Source: Bolinopsis microptera (Eukaryota; Ctenophora; Tentaculata; Lobata; Bolinopsidae). From it: a DNA stretch of 64,000 nucleotides. The position numbers and the translations under genes were made by a program. Below are positions 12,677 to 25,235 of this stretch, in pieces; positions within the stretch are counted from its first letter, which is position 1; every line of letters begins with the position of its first letter. The DNA is taken from contig NC_087075.1 of the NCBI RefSeq assembly GCF_026151205.1, positions 11,144,303 to 11,208,302 of the forward strand, written 5' to 3'. Below the pieces are notes generated by a model. The model had not been told where the DNA came from, did no database searches, and was given only the letters and a program-made list of their open reading frames with translations.

Positions 12677-15137
12677 TCAAAAAGACCAAATTTTCAGTGA
12701 ATTTTCCTCGGTCTCAGAATCCTCAATATGAAAATGTCTCCTACCGGATGCTGTTGCCAGTAGTCCCCAATACGGATGAAAAGAAACACCATTAACCGTA
12801 TCAGTATGTGCCTCAAACCTCAACTCAGACATACCATCATCCTCTTGGTTGACCACCGATTGTTCACCCGACAAGTCGAATAAAAGCACAGTACCATCAT
12901 GGTTACCTGTTGCCAGCATTGACTCTGATTTGTTAATATCAAACTGAATCCGTTGGTTGGTCTGCACATCACGGTGGTATGTGTGGAGTACTGATCCGTT
13001 GTAACGAGTATCAAAACAGTATATCTCTCCTTCCATCCTACTACCACAGTAGAGTCTGTTACCTGTTAGATACACAGTTATGAATTAACTGTTTGTGATA
13101 TTTTATGAGTCAACAAGCACGCGAAGAAGTTAAATTATAAATCAATGTTATTGCTTTATTGAGAAAATTTCGCGAATAACTGATAACGAGTACATTTTAA
13201 CACAGGAACAAAAAATAGCGAATGGAACCAACTGTTACACATCAAAGATAAGGGTGATAAAGTAAGAAAATAAGATAAGAAAATAACGTACCGTCTTTAC
13301 TAAACTGGATCTGTGTAACACCGTGTTGTGGCCCGTAGAACGGCATCAGAACCCCCTTTATCTGTGAGGAGTAGAGTCCAACTGTACTGTTATAACATCC
13401 TGCTCCAAACAGCCCTGGATTGTTTTAATACCTTAATAACTTAATTATGTTTATTTCAGTGGGTTGTATAAAATGTTTCAAGCTCGTTTCTTGAGTCTTA
13501 CAGCAAAGAAAACTCGAGTAATTAACCACCATGATCTGATATTTATCAGATTATAATGAGCGAAGTAACAATACTTCACGTGGAATACTAGAGCCAAATT
13601 TGTAAAATCAGCGGTTTAAAACATAACAAAACTCTCACCATCAACAGTTGGATGAGCTGCAACAGTTGACACAATACTGTTATTGTTCTGATGTTGTAGA
13701 TCTCCCACAGGTATCACCGTGCAGTCCCGTCCAGGGCGGGTCGCGTCAAACACTCTCACGTGTTTACAATATCCGCCGAGTAGTTTGTCACGTGATAGGT
13801 AGCACACAGAGAAAGCTGATAACAGAACTTCTACCTGTAGATTGTAGATGGGGTGTTAGTGATCTATGGTAGCTGGAGGCTTAACATACCAGGTTGTGAT
13901 TAACAGATGGTATTAATTTAGCAAAATCAACTTTTGTAAAAGTATAAAATAATCTCTGAGTTTTAGCTGGTTGATTAATTGAACTCACATTATTAAAAGC
14001 AGTAAAAGAAGCAAGAGTAGCCCCAGTAAACGCGTTAACAAGCTGCACAGGGCTATCTTTACACGACACCGCAAAGTTACAGTTACCAGCAGACAAATGG
14101 TCGATCTCAGGGTTCCACTCCACATCATACGGAACATTAGCGGCGGAATGCTGCGCTGTAGGGTGTTGCTCCACTGTGGTGGTTATGTCGGGTATGTTAA
14201 ATATGCGAACTATTTTATCTCGTGAGCACGTGAGAAGAGCTAGACCATCGGGTGACCATTTACAGCCTTTCAGGTAGTTGTTGGGTGTGCTGGAGAAGAG
14301 TTTAGAGGTTGTTTTGGTGAGAGTGGGTTGGGTGAATTTGTGGGGGCAGGGCCGTTTGGTCGTGTGGAGAGACTCAGGGGTTGGGGCTTTTTTAACTTGT
14401 TGCAGTGTTTTTTCAGGAGTTGGAGCTTTATCCTTCTGATGTACTGTAAAATCATCAGGTAAAATCCTTTTTTTGAAAGAGGTAGTGTTCAGGACGCTTA
14501 AGCTGTTGGAACAATCCATTTCATTGGTATTATTTACTGAGTTTTCATCATTGTTTTTATTAGTCGCCAGTGTGCCTTTGCTGTCATCAGTTATCGAGCC
14601 TAAGAGAAATGATAGACTGTTTTGAAATCGCCTTGTTTTGGTTACGTCGCGGATACGACGTTTCTTAGCTGGAGCAGGTGCTCCTTTTGAAGGAGCGATG
14701 GCAGGAGCAGGTACTTCTTTTAAAGGAGAAGTGGCAGGAGCAGGTACTCCTTTTGAAGGAACTTCATCTACATGACTGAACGGTTGTTTTAAAGGAGACG
14801 CTGACTTCTCTCTTAAAGAGGACGATTCATTGCTTACACTGTTTGCTTGAGGTGAAGAAGTGTTTCCATCAGGAGCTAATATTGAACTCAAAGACCTAAT
14901 TATATAGGGGTTAACCCTAACTGAGCTGTTATCTATAACTTGTGAGGAGGTGTTATCTACAATAACTTGCGAGGGGGTGTTATCTACAATAACTTGCGAG
15001 GAGTCGTTGTTAGATACGACATGTGCAGGAATAGCTGGTCCTATAAAGGTGTCCTCAACTGCTGGGGGAGAGGTCTCCTGAGAAACATGGGATTTGAGGG
15101 AGAGATTTAGTTGGACCTCCTCTAGATCTACTGTCAT
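12677..15137 (-). CDS. WRAP53: WRAP53/TCAB1, WD40 telomerase and scaRNA Cajal-body factor
   Basis: The product binds the CAB box of scaRNAs and telomerase RNA and delivers them to Cajal bodies. Four exons: 13989-15137, 13639-13834, 13292-13414, 12677-13062, joining in frame to 617 residues. The first 270 or so residues are low-complexity (Ser, Pro, Ala, with three copies of a VPAPA/GAPAPA-like run), as in vertebrates. The family core follows: NYLKGCKWSPDGLALLTCS, DAFTG-like NAFTGATLASFTAFNN, CKHVRVFDATRPGRDC, TNQRIQFDI and VNGVSFHPYWGLLATASG, matching the WD repeats of human TCAB1. An AG (CCCCAG) lies 4 nt before the start codon. Confidence 0.93.
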
Positions 15138-15628
15138 TTTCCTGGGGATTCAGGGGGTCATAATCCTGGGGATTCAGGGGTTTTATAGAATGTTAGGAAT
15201 TCTGAATTTTCCCTAACTTCGGGACAGAATAACAACAAATAACAGTATCAATTATTGAAACAGCTGTAATATATCAAAGTGCAAAGAACTAGTGAAATTA
15301 TCAGATGGAAAGTCTAGAAAATTCCATCTTTAATCATCTGAGTCACACAAAATGTTCGTCACTTACAAAAACGTTCACATAATTCAAACAAACTGAACAC
15401 TGTCCCAGCCCCAAATTTATTTAATTTCTGGAATGTTCTGCATCTTTCTAGCGAACATTCGAGAAAACTGAAGTGTTTATAAATATGATTGTATTAAACC
15501 ACATTCCATAGCTCATAACAAATTAACAGTTTTAGAAATTTCACCGATCAAGGAAATTCACCAGGGGATAACTTGAAAATCCCTACGTACAAAAAGCATC
15601 TCTCACATTTCTCCCTCGAAATTGTAAC
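15138..15628. other. Intergenic gap between WRAP53 and the LYR-motif gene
   Basis: About 490 bp, AT-rich, with a duplicated CCTGGGGATTCAGGGG next to the WRAP53 start. Nothing else was recognised. Confidence 0.5.
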
Positions 15629-15916
15629 TCATTTTTGACCGTCAAAATGTCTGTCCTCGAAAGATACCCTAAAGTTTTCATCATCCACCTTTTCAAGAGG
15701 CACAATCCTGGTCCTAACCTCAAAAGCCATCTGATCAGCTCTTTTTATCAACTTCTCAATAATCTCTGGATCTGTTTCGTCTGCTTGAAGTTGGAATTCT
15801 GAGCGGACAGCATTGCGGTAGTCTGCAAATGTCAGGTAGTTGTCTTGAAACGCGATGAAGCCCGCACGGAGCAGTTTTCTGTAGGAACCAAGGACTTGTG
15901 CTCTGGTGCAAGCCAT
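15629..15916 (-). CDS. LYRM4: LYR-motif protein, LYRM4/ISD11-like
   Basis: A single-exon gene of 95 residues. The N terminus RAQVLGSYRKLLR resembles the RAQVLALYRAMLR of human LYRM4, and the spacing to YLTFADYRNAVRSEF and DPEIIEKLI matches the three-helix LYR fold. LYRM4 stabilises the cysteine desulfurase NFS1 in mitochondrial Fe-S cluster assembly. The defining LYR tripeptide is SYR here (residues 11-13), an unusual substitution. Another LYRM family member is possible, so the symbol is tentative. The start codon is 6 nt after a strong acceptor-like tract (CCTCCTACCTCTAG). Confidence 0.65.
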   Translation of the reverse strand: MACTRAQVLGSYRKLLRAGFIAFQDNYLTFADYRNAVRSEFQLQADETDPEIIEKLIKRADQMAFEVRTRIVPLEKVDDENFRVSFEDRHFDGQK

Positions 15917-16837
15917 TGTGAGCTAGAGGTAGGAGGGGATTTTAATTAGTTTGTTTTTTAAATGGTAAAATTTAACATTCATTTAATCATTTTAATGTTA
16001 ATAATGCGTGAGTAGAACGATTATGGTTATCTTTAGTATACTTTGCCTGTCAATGAAATAGAATTGCTCTACTAAAATTTTAGTCATGACCAGTTAGCTT
16101 CAGCTTAATAATGTGGCAAGGCCCTTAAATAATTAATGAATTGATAGTTTTTTGCGTGACAGTTCAATTGGTTTGATTAATAATTTGGATGATATATTTT
16201 GATCGATGTATTAGTGATCAATCAAGCAATTAATCAATCCTAAATGAAATGAAGTTAGAACGAAGAGGAAGAATACATCCAACTTGAATTGTAACAACAA
16301 CTGTAACAACAACTGAATATGTACAAATACTAATAAAGTAAATATTAACGTACACCAACTCATTTAGAGGACATCTTTTATATTTCGAATCAATCAATCT
16401 TTTATGACAATCGGCTTTTTATAACATCTTGGATTAAAGCACAATGGACTCATTCTAATGTATTCTAATTTAAAGAAGGGTAAAATCCACCTTCTTTAGT
16501 CTATTTTATGATTTCTTATCATGTATTAGAATTCTCAAGAAAAAACCTTGCTCATGAACGATCAAATAAAGGGAATTAAATTTATCGGAGAGTCGAGCAT
16601 TTCCCTACAACAACATGTCGATATACAGTAACACATTATTTTAATATTTGTATAATCATAAAGGGAAATATGTGTGGAAGTTTACTAATTAATTACTAAT
16701 CAATTACTAATCAATTATTAATTAATTACTAATTAATTAGTGGTCCCTAATACAAATAGTCGTACAAATAGCCAGCCAGGGCCTGAGTGTCCTCCAGTAC
16801 TACGTCAAATAAACCCACCAAACTTTATAAAAAGTCT
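15917..16837. other. AT-rich intergenic gap before PSMD7
   Basis: 920 bp with no exon seen. It holds a short array of ATTACTAATCA/ATTAATTA at 16684-16742 and a 12-bp tandem TGTAACAACAAC near 16290-16315. Confidence 0.45.
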
Positions 16838-19521
16838 TTAGGATTTGACCTCTTTCTTATTGGAATCCTCTTTCGTGTCCTTTTCTTTTTCTTCCTTATC
16901 TTCTTTCTCCACTTCAATCTGTAATAGAATGTTAATGCTGTTCATACAAGTTACAACAAGTCTTCATGTCATGTAGCCTGGGTTTGGACAGGCTATAATA
17001 TAGGCTATAATATGTCATTACCATATATAGACAACAGACAACAAATTCCAAGAGGTGAGCAAATTCTCCCTCATATTTAGACTTAAACAGTTATAAAATC
17101 ATCGATAGATAGATACGAATACTCATGTGGGAAAGTGAACCAGTTCTTTTGTTCTGACACGTCATGACAGAGATACTGGGTTCTGATTGGTCAATACTGA
17201 AAGCTGATTGGATAATCACAGTGACGTCCCAAAAAACACATTAAATTAGTAAACCCTGATTTACCATATTCTGTACCTTCTTGCTGCCCTCCTTCTCAGC
17301 AGCTCTATTTGTAGTTTTGTTGTTAATAAGAGAGTGCAGTGCTATTACTGCTCGGATTATTGAGGCTGTGTACATCACCTGGGGTGTTTCGGGTATTATT
17401 ACCATGATAAACCAACATAATCGTTACTGTTTTGAGCTGTGTTATATCTTTATATTATGTTTGTTACGTTCTCAAGTAATCAACAAATCATGAGGTCTGA
17501 TCGTCATCTTCTTACAGCGTTCGATGTCTGTGTGAAGGTAAATTGGTGATATCCTCTGGATCAGGCAGATATAAAAATAATCAACAAATCGTCTTTATAA
17601 ATTTATTAGATATGATTTGTATTTTGTTTCAATTGTCTTAATTCTAATTACCAAGTTCTGATCGTTTGTCTTGACAGTGAACGCCTTCATGAGATCCGGA
17701 ACATTAAGGTTAGGGAGGAGGTTAAACACGTCCTGTAGCTGGTAGATAATAGGGTGGTTGACGGGCAGTTTACCGTCTGATACTTGAGTAAGATAAACGG
17801 AGATGTCTTGTAGTTTACTGTGCAGGGACTTCAGTGCTACTACCTGGGAGGGAGGGAGGGTTAGAGTGGGAAAAAGTGAGAGATAGAGGGGGAAGTTGGA
17901 GATAGTGGGTTCTGATAAATGATAATCATGCTCATTTTGATCCACTGTAATGTAATAAAAACAGAAAGCAGTACTGTAATAAAAACAGAAAGCAGTCCTA
18001 TATTTAGTAAAATAACTAGTCATGGATACCTGAGTGGTGAGATGCTGGGAGAGAGTACCGACGGTGGTATCCTTGATATCCCTCAACAAGTGCTCCACTC
18101 CCACCTCCTCTGCTTCCTCTGCTCCTATCTCACTCTTTACGTGATCAAAGGTACGGGTTGTGGGTGTCCCGTCATCGTGTACCTGTGTTGTGCAGTGTAA
18201 CAGTGTGTTACAGTGTAACGAGTGTAACAGTGTTACAGCGTGACAGTGTAACAGCGTGACAGTGTAACAGTGTGTTACAGTGTAACAGTGTTACAGCGTG
18301 ACAGTGTAACAGTGTTACAGCGTGACAGTATAACAGCGTGACAGTGTAACAGTGTGATAGTGTAACAGCGTGACAGTGTGATAGTGTAACAGTGTGTTAC
18401 AGTGTTACAGTATTACAGTGTGTAACAGTGTGTTACAGTGTGTAAGTGATAGGGAGTAAATGGGATGGAGTAGAACAGAAGAGCACCGCAAGTGAGATAA
18501 CATAACATTAACAAGATTATTAATTTTAATAATAGGAAATAATTGAAACAAAAAATCTTTTTTTGAAAATGTTCGCAACTTTAATTATTTAGACTAACTA
18601 AATATTTAGACTCTCACCTCTTCTACAGCAATGTAAGCATCAGTAGGCAGGCCCAGATCTTTAGGTTTAGCATCAATAATAACCAGGACACTGTCAGCGC
18701 AGTATTTCTTGATAATCTCGTTTATCTTTATGTCGTTAGGGTGCAGCTTGGGTCCGGTGTGGTACCTGAGACAGGAGGAATTTGATGAACATTCCTCCAA
18801 CTGGATTTGTTACATGAATACAAAGTGATCACTGGAATTAATTTAGGGAATAGACCCTCGCTCAAATTTGCGAAGGTTCTACGATGAAGTCGTTGAAAAG
18901 TCAGATAAAACGACGATCCACAATACTACTTCATAGGATACTCAGCTAAAATACAATAAACATACCATCCCACAATCTTCTCCTTAGCATTGACTTTCTT
19001 GAACATAGCGTACATTGACTCCAGGTAGTCGTGGTCCAGGAAGTACACATCCGGATCTCTTTCGTCCTCGTCGAAAGGAACTGCAAAACTGTTTGACACG
19101 TCCAGAACACCTGGAATGGGTGGAATTTATATTTCTAGACATTGGGTCGGTATCAGATGAGAATGAATGTAATGACTAGTTTTCAAAGTTGCTCCATAGA
19201 AAACAAGGGAAAAAACAAAAAATGATAACAACAAAACATCGGAATGAGACAACGGAATTTGCAATCGAAAGTTATAATAAAACTTTAAAAAGCATTCGAA
19301 AATTCAATAAACCAGCGTTTCCGGTGTCTTAGACTTGCTACTTAAATAGTTATAGTAGTTAGTACACGTTCCTTACCTTTGTGACGAGACCCCAGCAGAA
19401 TACCAACAACACGTTTCTGACTGCTGACCTTGTCAATTCTGTTGTAATGATCCACCACACTGAGCAAGACTAAGGGGTGAACCACCACGGTCTCTATTGG
19501 CATCGGCGCTGGTGTTGTCAT
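16838..19521 (-). CDS. PSMD7: 26S proteasome lid subunit Rpn8/PSMD7 (MPN domain)
   Basis: Rpn8 is the catalytically inactive MPN partner of the deubiquitinase Rpn11 in the 19S regulatory particle. Seven exons: 19377-19521, 18966-19110, 18618-18765, 18030-18182, 17652-17843, 17277-17378, 16838-16918, giving 321 residues (human 324). Recognisable pieces are [18 protein letters not shown], the MPN core [56 protein letters not shown], and a charged Lys/Glu tail. As expected for Rpn8, the MPN site is not a full JAMM metal site: YHTG precedes PKLHPND rather than the HSHP form. An acceptor-like AG lies 7-10 nt before the start. Confidence 0.96.
18185..18460. repeat. GTGTAACAGCGTGACA minisatellite in a PSMD7 intron
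   Basis: About 275 bp of short 8-12-bp units (AGTGTAACAG, CGTGACAGTG, TGTTACAGTG) immediately upstream of exon 18030-18182. It begins only a few bases from the acceptor side of that exon. Confidence 0.85.
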
Positions 19522-20060
19522 TATCGAGCTACTGTGTGGTAATAATTAGTTAGTGGTTATTTAATTGAATTATAATGATAATAATAATATTTTTACTCTG
19601 TATATAATATAAGAGTTTAGTGTGCGTACATAACTTAATACTGTTTATATAACTTTATTATAACAATATCTGCTTATTTGAGAGTTCAATAGAGCTTTTG
19701 TTCGAGCAAGGGCAGTAAGGTCCAATTTATGATGTAGCTCTTTTAAAGAGATCAATAAAATAAAGTTCAGGATGTCGAGTATTTCAGCTTAATCAAATGT
19801 AAGGAAATACGTTCAATCATTTATATCATTTATTAGAGTTTTTTGACATTGACTTTCTTCGTCAATAATAGAATACTGTTCAAATAATTTAAGTTTTGAG
19901 AGCTTCATCTAAATCTGAATATTAATGAGAGCAAGTATCATTTCCGTGCAAACTTAAGTTTGCGATAAAAAGTTAAAAACAGAAAGCTCTTATAAATAAA
20001 ACAATCAGCCGATCCAAGCAGATAAAAACACTTCTTCAATAATTCCTTGAACAACAGTTC
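19522..20060. other. Intergenic gap between PSMD7 and POLR2L
   Basis: 540 bp, AT-rich. No exon or RNA gene was seen. Confidence 0.5.
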
Positions 20061-20565
20061 TCATTTCTCGAGGGGAGCGTAGTTAAGGAGCTTATCAATA
20101 AGGTTAACATGTGACAGTAACATTCTCCTGCAACAATACCTCCGGAGTCCTAGTGTGTCCATTACGTCACTGTGGTAGTGGTGTTAAATTCAGGTGGAAT
20201 TAAAAAGGGGTTCGATCAGAAGTCTTCTTTAAAGTACAGTTATACTCCGATTTACCGCGGAGTTTGGGAGAAAGGAAAAAGCCACGGTAAATTGGGGTTT
20301 GCGTTAAATCGGAGTTTTGATTGTTTAAATTGTGTTAATAAGCCCTATTTGGGGAGAGGAAATGGCCGCGGTAAATTAAATCGGGGTTTGCAGTAAATCG
20401 GGGTTTTACTGTATCAAGAAAATGACACAGTTCTGTAAAATAAAAGAATAAATGTATTCTAAATACTTACGCTTCAGGGTAATCAGCTTGAAGGAGGGCC
20501 AGGTAAGTTTCGTATTTATTACCCACAACCTTGCCGCACGTGAAACAACGCACCGGGATTATCAT
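20061..20565 (-). CDS. POLR2L: RNA polymerase subunit RPABC5/Rpb10
   Basis: A zinc-binding subunit shared by RNA polymerases I, II and III. Two exons, 20471-20565 and 20061-20169, join to exactly 67 residues, the length of the human protein. It opens with [18 protein letters not shown], containing the atypical CxxC zinc site, and continues with [15 protein letters not shown], the second cysteine pair, ending LLNYAPLEK. The 301-bp intron contains a short repeat whose unit resembles AAATCGGGGTTTGCG (20215-20412). The start follows ATAG by 4 nt. Confidence 0.97.
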
Positions 20566-21306
20566 TATCCTATTATAATTAGTCGAATTAGCACGAGGAT
20601 TAATATTATTATCCTAATATAATTAGTAATAATACTGCCTCCGATATTATTTAATTATCATTAAATTTTAAGGTTTAAATTTGCAGATGTCAGCTCAAAC
20701 CTTAATAATCATCGAAAGTTGTAACATGAAAAAAAGTACTACACAGGTTGAAATGAAATAATAATTTGCTGATTAGCGACAATCAATTACAACAATTTTA
20801 TTAAAAAAATGTATGTGTTTCATAAAAATTAAAATAGGCGAAAACTGAAATCTTGCCAAATTAAACAAAAAATCAACATGTTTAAAAGTAAAATAAGTAA
20901 ATAATTTAAATTGTGCAAAATTTAATCAAAAATCGTAATGCTATTATCAAAAAGAGAAATCATATAAAACCAAAACCAAGACAAAAAGATTAAATTATTC
21001 ATAAAAAAATAGGCTGGTTTGCTATAATCCAATCAGTTGTCTAATCAATTTAATTTAATAATCACAATCAATTTAATTTAATAATAATAATAAATTGAAG
21101 TTTCAAAACACCACTATTAAGATAAACTTATACTCAGCAGTGTTTAATCTAATCATCCCAGAAACTATCATGATAAAAGTGAGGACTGCTATTGTATACT
21201 TGAAAATATATCGTTCATACTAAAATCAGAGAGTGAAGCTTAAAATTAAACTAACGCTAAAATCTAAATATAGGCCAAAATTAGTCATTGATAATTTTTT
21301 TCAAGT
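20566..21306. other. AT-rich intergenic gap, nothing recognised
   Basis: Very AT-rich DNA (many AATAAT and TTTAATTT runs) between POLR2L and a LINE fragment. No coding exon was seen. Confidence 0.5.
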
Positions 21307-21667
21307 TCATGCTGAGATAATTTGAATAAGAAAGTTTTCAGAAATGCCAAAAAAAAATACTAAAAAGGATTCCAGGGATTCAGCTGATGTGATCGTAGTA
21401 GGCAGACGGTTGTATATCTTTGGAGCCACCTCTGAGAAGCTTCGCTCACCAAACTTAGAGTTAAACGATGGAACCATAAGTTTGAATGTGTGACCATGAT
21501 GAGTGTACCGAAACACGTCTTGAATATACGTTGGAGCGAACACTAATAATGACTTGTGACAGCAGTAATGTTTTGACAAATTGTAAGAAAATAAAATAAA
21601 TTTTTAAAAAATCTTTTTGTGAATAATACGACCAATGTCTTCCAATGTTACAATCCATCTTTAGCAA
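21307..21667 (-). pseudogene. Non-LTR retrotransposon 3' fragment
   Basis: Two overlapping reading frames (21307-21579 and 21461-21667) encode the extreme C-terminal part of a LINE ORF2. The stretch FGERSFSEVAPKIYNRLPTT matches the widespread GxRxFSxxAPxxWNxLP block found after the reverse transcriptase domain. The reading frame is broken and the catalytic domain is absent, so this is a dead 5'-truncated copy. Confidence 0.7.
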
Positions 21668-21714
21668 GGTCTAGATTAACAGGTACATTGTATCATGCTC
21701 TTGACACCCTTACT

Positions 21715-23584
21715 CTAATCGTCTACCCACTTCCGTCCTGGGGGCACCTGAGGTCCTTCGTAGGAATTCAAACGAATAATCGTCATTTCAGTTTCATCCG
21801 TTTCATCAACAGATGACAACTTCATTGCAGCTATAGGATCGGTGTAGAAAGGAATGTGTTTGCCACCTTTAAAAGTTCCGTAGACAACATGTCCTGAAGA
21901 TGGTCTACCTGGATTAGCCTTTGGATCACAGTGTACAAATACTCCGTCTTTATCAACTACAATTTGGGAGATACATTTTTTTCTGTTATGGTTACCACAT
22001 TCAAAGCGGATACACATGGTAGGATTCCAATAATAGGTATTAGGCGTTGAGTTAAGCCTATAATATTTTATGTCAAGCCTTTCCTTGCTGTCGTAAGGGT
22101 GACATGTATCGGATGCCGTACCTTTTTCGATTTTCAAAGTAACCTCATAGCCAAGTTCATTAATGACCGCTGAAGCATGTTGGAGATACGATGAAGGTAA
22201 TACGGTGGGGTTGACGGCATTGCACAGACGTTTGACAACCATGAGCTGCGGCCTTTTCAAGGAAACCCAAGACATGATGATCTCAAGAAAAAAAAAGTTA
22301 TCAATTTCTGCTGTCAGCGGTAGTTTGCAGAGACCGAACATTTGGTCAACGCTGTAATTTTGCCAACTTTTCAACATCTCTCCGTGGCCGTTGCTGGTAA
22401 TGCAAATGGCAGAGGTTGTTAAAATCAGAGCTCCCAATGAAATTTCTTTGAGCAAAGACTTTTTGAGATTGTGCAGCACCTTCAAGCTCCTCACGGACAA
22501 GTTCAGCTTCTTGAACTCTTCAAAAAACGTTGTTATCTCAGGTTCAGGACATAGTGCAGCAGCCTCTACAAAATCCTCGTTTAGGAGCAGTGATTCCAGG
22601 ACCGACTCAGCGTTGGAATCTATAACTAAACCAGAAGAGACAGAAAGCAACTTCTTAACAAAGATTTTGTTAACAAACATAGCAAAAACTTCGTCAGGCT
22701 CAAAATGACGAACAAACTCAACAACTTCCTCAAAGCTCATCATATCAACAAAATCCTCACAAGGCCACAGGAGGTCTCTGCCTAAATCACCTTCTGCATA
22801 AAAGGACGCAACCTTTATAGCCCCCAGACAAACCTTCACACACTGAACAACATTGGAAATATCAACAACAGAACTAACAAAAAACAATACACCTGCTCCA
22901 CAACACCCTCAACCTTGAACTGACAAGCGAACTTAACAAACTCCAAACAGTTCTCCACCCTCAAGTCCACGCACCCCCCATGTAGCAGAACCAGCAGCTC
23001 TCTGACATACTGATAATCCAGCAGGAACACCTCATTGTCCTGTCTGATCTGTTCTCTTAGTACCTGAGGGATAGTTTTACCTTTCAACAATCAAACTAGA
23101 TAATTCATTGCATTTATACTGATAAGACCAATGTGGTAAAAAGTGGTAAAAAAAGTGGTAATTGTGGATATTGCTGAGGTCAGAAATTTTGCGAACTCTT
23201 TGAGATGATTCTTGGGACCTGTCCCGACCGTTTCCCGTTGAAATCGCTTTGTTGCGAATTATGTCCGACAAAAATACGTATTTGACTGTACTATGAGATC
23301 AAACTAAATAATTTACAGGCTGCTGCAAGGGTCATCATCCCGTTGCAAGACGTCATCATCCTCAGTGACATTAGCCTCAATATTGTTATATAGTTGAAAT
23401 AATTAAAAGTAATTAGAATTAATTAATTAATTGAGGTAATTAAAAGTACCTGACTGTGCTGAGATAGTATAACTGCACTAAACTCTATTATTTCCGTGTT
23501 TGTCACTAGTTTCACGGTGTGGGGCGGCTGGTTGTCTAGGTAACATGTGAAGTCTGTGTTGAATGAAGGTAGTTTAACTGACAT
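21715..23584 (-). pseudogene. BTB-domain gene, left copy, frameshifted
   Basis: This is the left member of a tandem pair with the gene at 26103-27728. Exon 1 is 23450-23584 and starts MSVKLPSFNTDFTCYL. Exon 2 is 21715-23063 and opens at VLREQIRQDNEVFLLDYQY. Together they make a BTB/POZ fold (SAVILSQHSQ joined to VLREQ, then VRELLVLLHGGCVDL). Near 22876 the reading frame shifts: this copy has ACAAAAAAC where its twin has AGAAAAC, two bases longer, so the BTB half and the 390-residue downstream half are in different frames. Either this is a pseudogene or an A-run error. The downstream half ends in a Cys-rich segment (CGNHNRKKC) shared with the twin. Function is unknown; many BTB proteins are Cullin-3 adaptors. 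Confidence 0.75.
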
Positions 23585-23784
23585 TGTAGCTGTAAGGTAG
23601 GTGTGGTTAACACAATTCCAGTCGCAAGCCTGGGACCACTACTAGCATAGTCACAACATCTACAAAGCTGCCATATCAGTCTGACTGACAATTTTCTCGA
23701 CTGACTGACAATGTTTCTTCTTTTTCCCCATTTAGAATACAAAGATTAGTACATTTTAGCTTATGATTAATATTATATTTTTAC

Positions 23785-24081
23785 CTATAGTTTACCTAGA
23801 TTGTGACCTACCGGATGTGACCTATGTTGAGTTTCGTCAAGACTTGACGGGGCCATCACATCTTCTGACCACCCCATAGCGAAGTAGAGTCTCGCTCGTT
23901 GCGCCAGCACAGCAGAGAGTTCGTATTTGGAGGAGTATATCCCCTGATCATAGGTGCAGATTTCGTTTTGAGGTGAACTTTTAAGTTCCCGAGAAATCTT
24001 CTTAAGTTTGCTTTTTTTTCTCCTCGGGCACATTCGTAACCTACGGGCCAGGTAAACCTGAACTACATATTTACAAATCAT
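23785..24081 (-). CDS. Uncharacterised 98-codon reading frame
   Basis: Not recognised. The product is strongly basic in its first third (CPRRKKSKLKKISRELK) and then has AVLAQRARLYFAMGW. A possible donor (GTAGGTCACA) sits near 23812, so it may be one exon of something larger, but it lies inside an apparent insertion block and may be chance coding. No partner exon was found. Confidence 0.2.
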   Translation of the reverse strand: MICKYVVQVYLARRLRMCPRRKKSKLKKISRELKSSPQNEICTYDQGIYSSKYELSAVLAQRARLYFAMGWSEDVMAPSSLDETQHRSHPVGHNLGKL

Positions 24082-24499
24082 CTGAAAAGCCCTAAACCTA
24101 TATTTTGCTCAGGCACGTAGCCAGGATTTTTCTTTTGGGGGGGCTGTCGGCGAGCGAAGCTGCAAGCTGTGGCAGGGGTCTTGGGGCGGACCCCATTGGC
24201 GGGGGCTATGGGGGCACAGCCCCCCGGAAAAATTTTGCGAAATAGGGTGTTTTAGGCTAAATTGAAAGTTTAATGAATTTACAAAAATGTATGGTTTGGC
24301 ATAATCATTGCCTACAATCCTGACCTGAGTAATTTCCCCCTTTGAGACTTTATTTTGGGTTGAAAATTGAGTTTATCGAGAGGAAGTGAAAAATCTCTGG
24401 TTCAAATTTGGATTTGAAGCCATGTTTAATTTTTTCTGTTGAGGTCAATTTTTTGCGCAGAAAGCGCTCGATTTTAGGGGAAACAATTTTAGTTTGCTT

Positions 24500-25235
24500 T
24501 TAATTTTTAAGGTCCTGTCGGCACCTGAAATGGACGAAATCTGCAGGGGTGCTCCTGATCGGCGGCTTGTCAGGGAGAGACAACATGAACTTTGTGAGCT
24601 TATCTTTGAAGTGCTCTAGATCTTGAATGACATTCAGATGGTAGGGGATTGCATTCCACAATTTAGGTCCCTGAACTGCAAATGAGTTGTCAAACAAGGT
24701 GAGGTTTGCTGTTGAACTGGTTCTACGTTTTGATGGAATTACTGCAAGTTTTCCAAGCCTTGGGCGTGAAACAAATAGAACATTCAGATCATTGCTGGTC
24801 TTTCCGTGGAGGATTTTCCACATATGGAGAATGATGAATCGCTCCCGCCTTCGTTGAAGAGACATCAGAGATAGATAGACCAGGCGATCCCAGTAGTGGA
24901 GATCGCGCACTCCTGATATTCTGGCGGTGAATGCTTTCTGTACACTCTCCAGTTCTTGGATATCGCTGATTTTTGAGGGATGCCATAATAAATGGACAGC
25001 AATATTCAATCAGACTTCGAACCATTGATTTGTATAGCGTCAGCATGATGGAGTGAGATCGTGTGTGAAATACACTGAGAACCCATGATGCTTTTTGGCG
25101 AGCTTTATCTGCAATGACTCGTATGTGAGGGGACCAAGAGAGATCACTTGACACTATGACGCCTAAATCTCTGAGCTGATGTATTGGCTCAAGTGTATGG
25201 TCTTTGGAAACTGTGTATTGATAATGTTCAACCAC
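24500..25235 (-). pseudogene. LINE reverse transcriptase C-terminal fragment, frameshifted
   Basis: Frames 24789-25235 and 24500-25009 together encode the thumb and C-terminal region typical of CR1/Jockey-like LINEs: LRDLGVIVSSDLSWSPHI, YKSMVRSLIEYC, IQELESVQKAFTARI, YLSLMSLQRRRERFII and NSFAVQGPKLWNAIP. A frameshift lies near 25000. The palm domain with the FADD motif is missing, so this is a 5'-truncated dead copy. It is a different subfamily from the LINE at 44130-47866. Confidence 0.85.
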
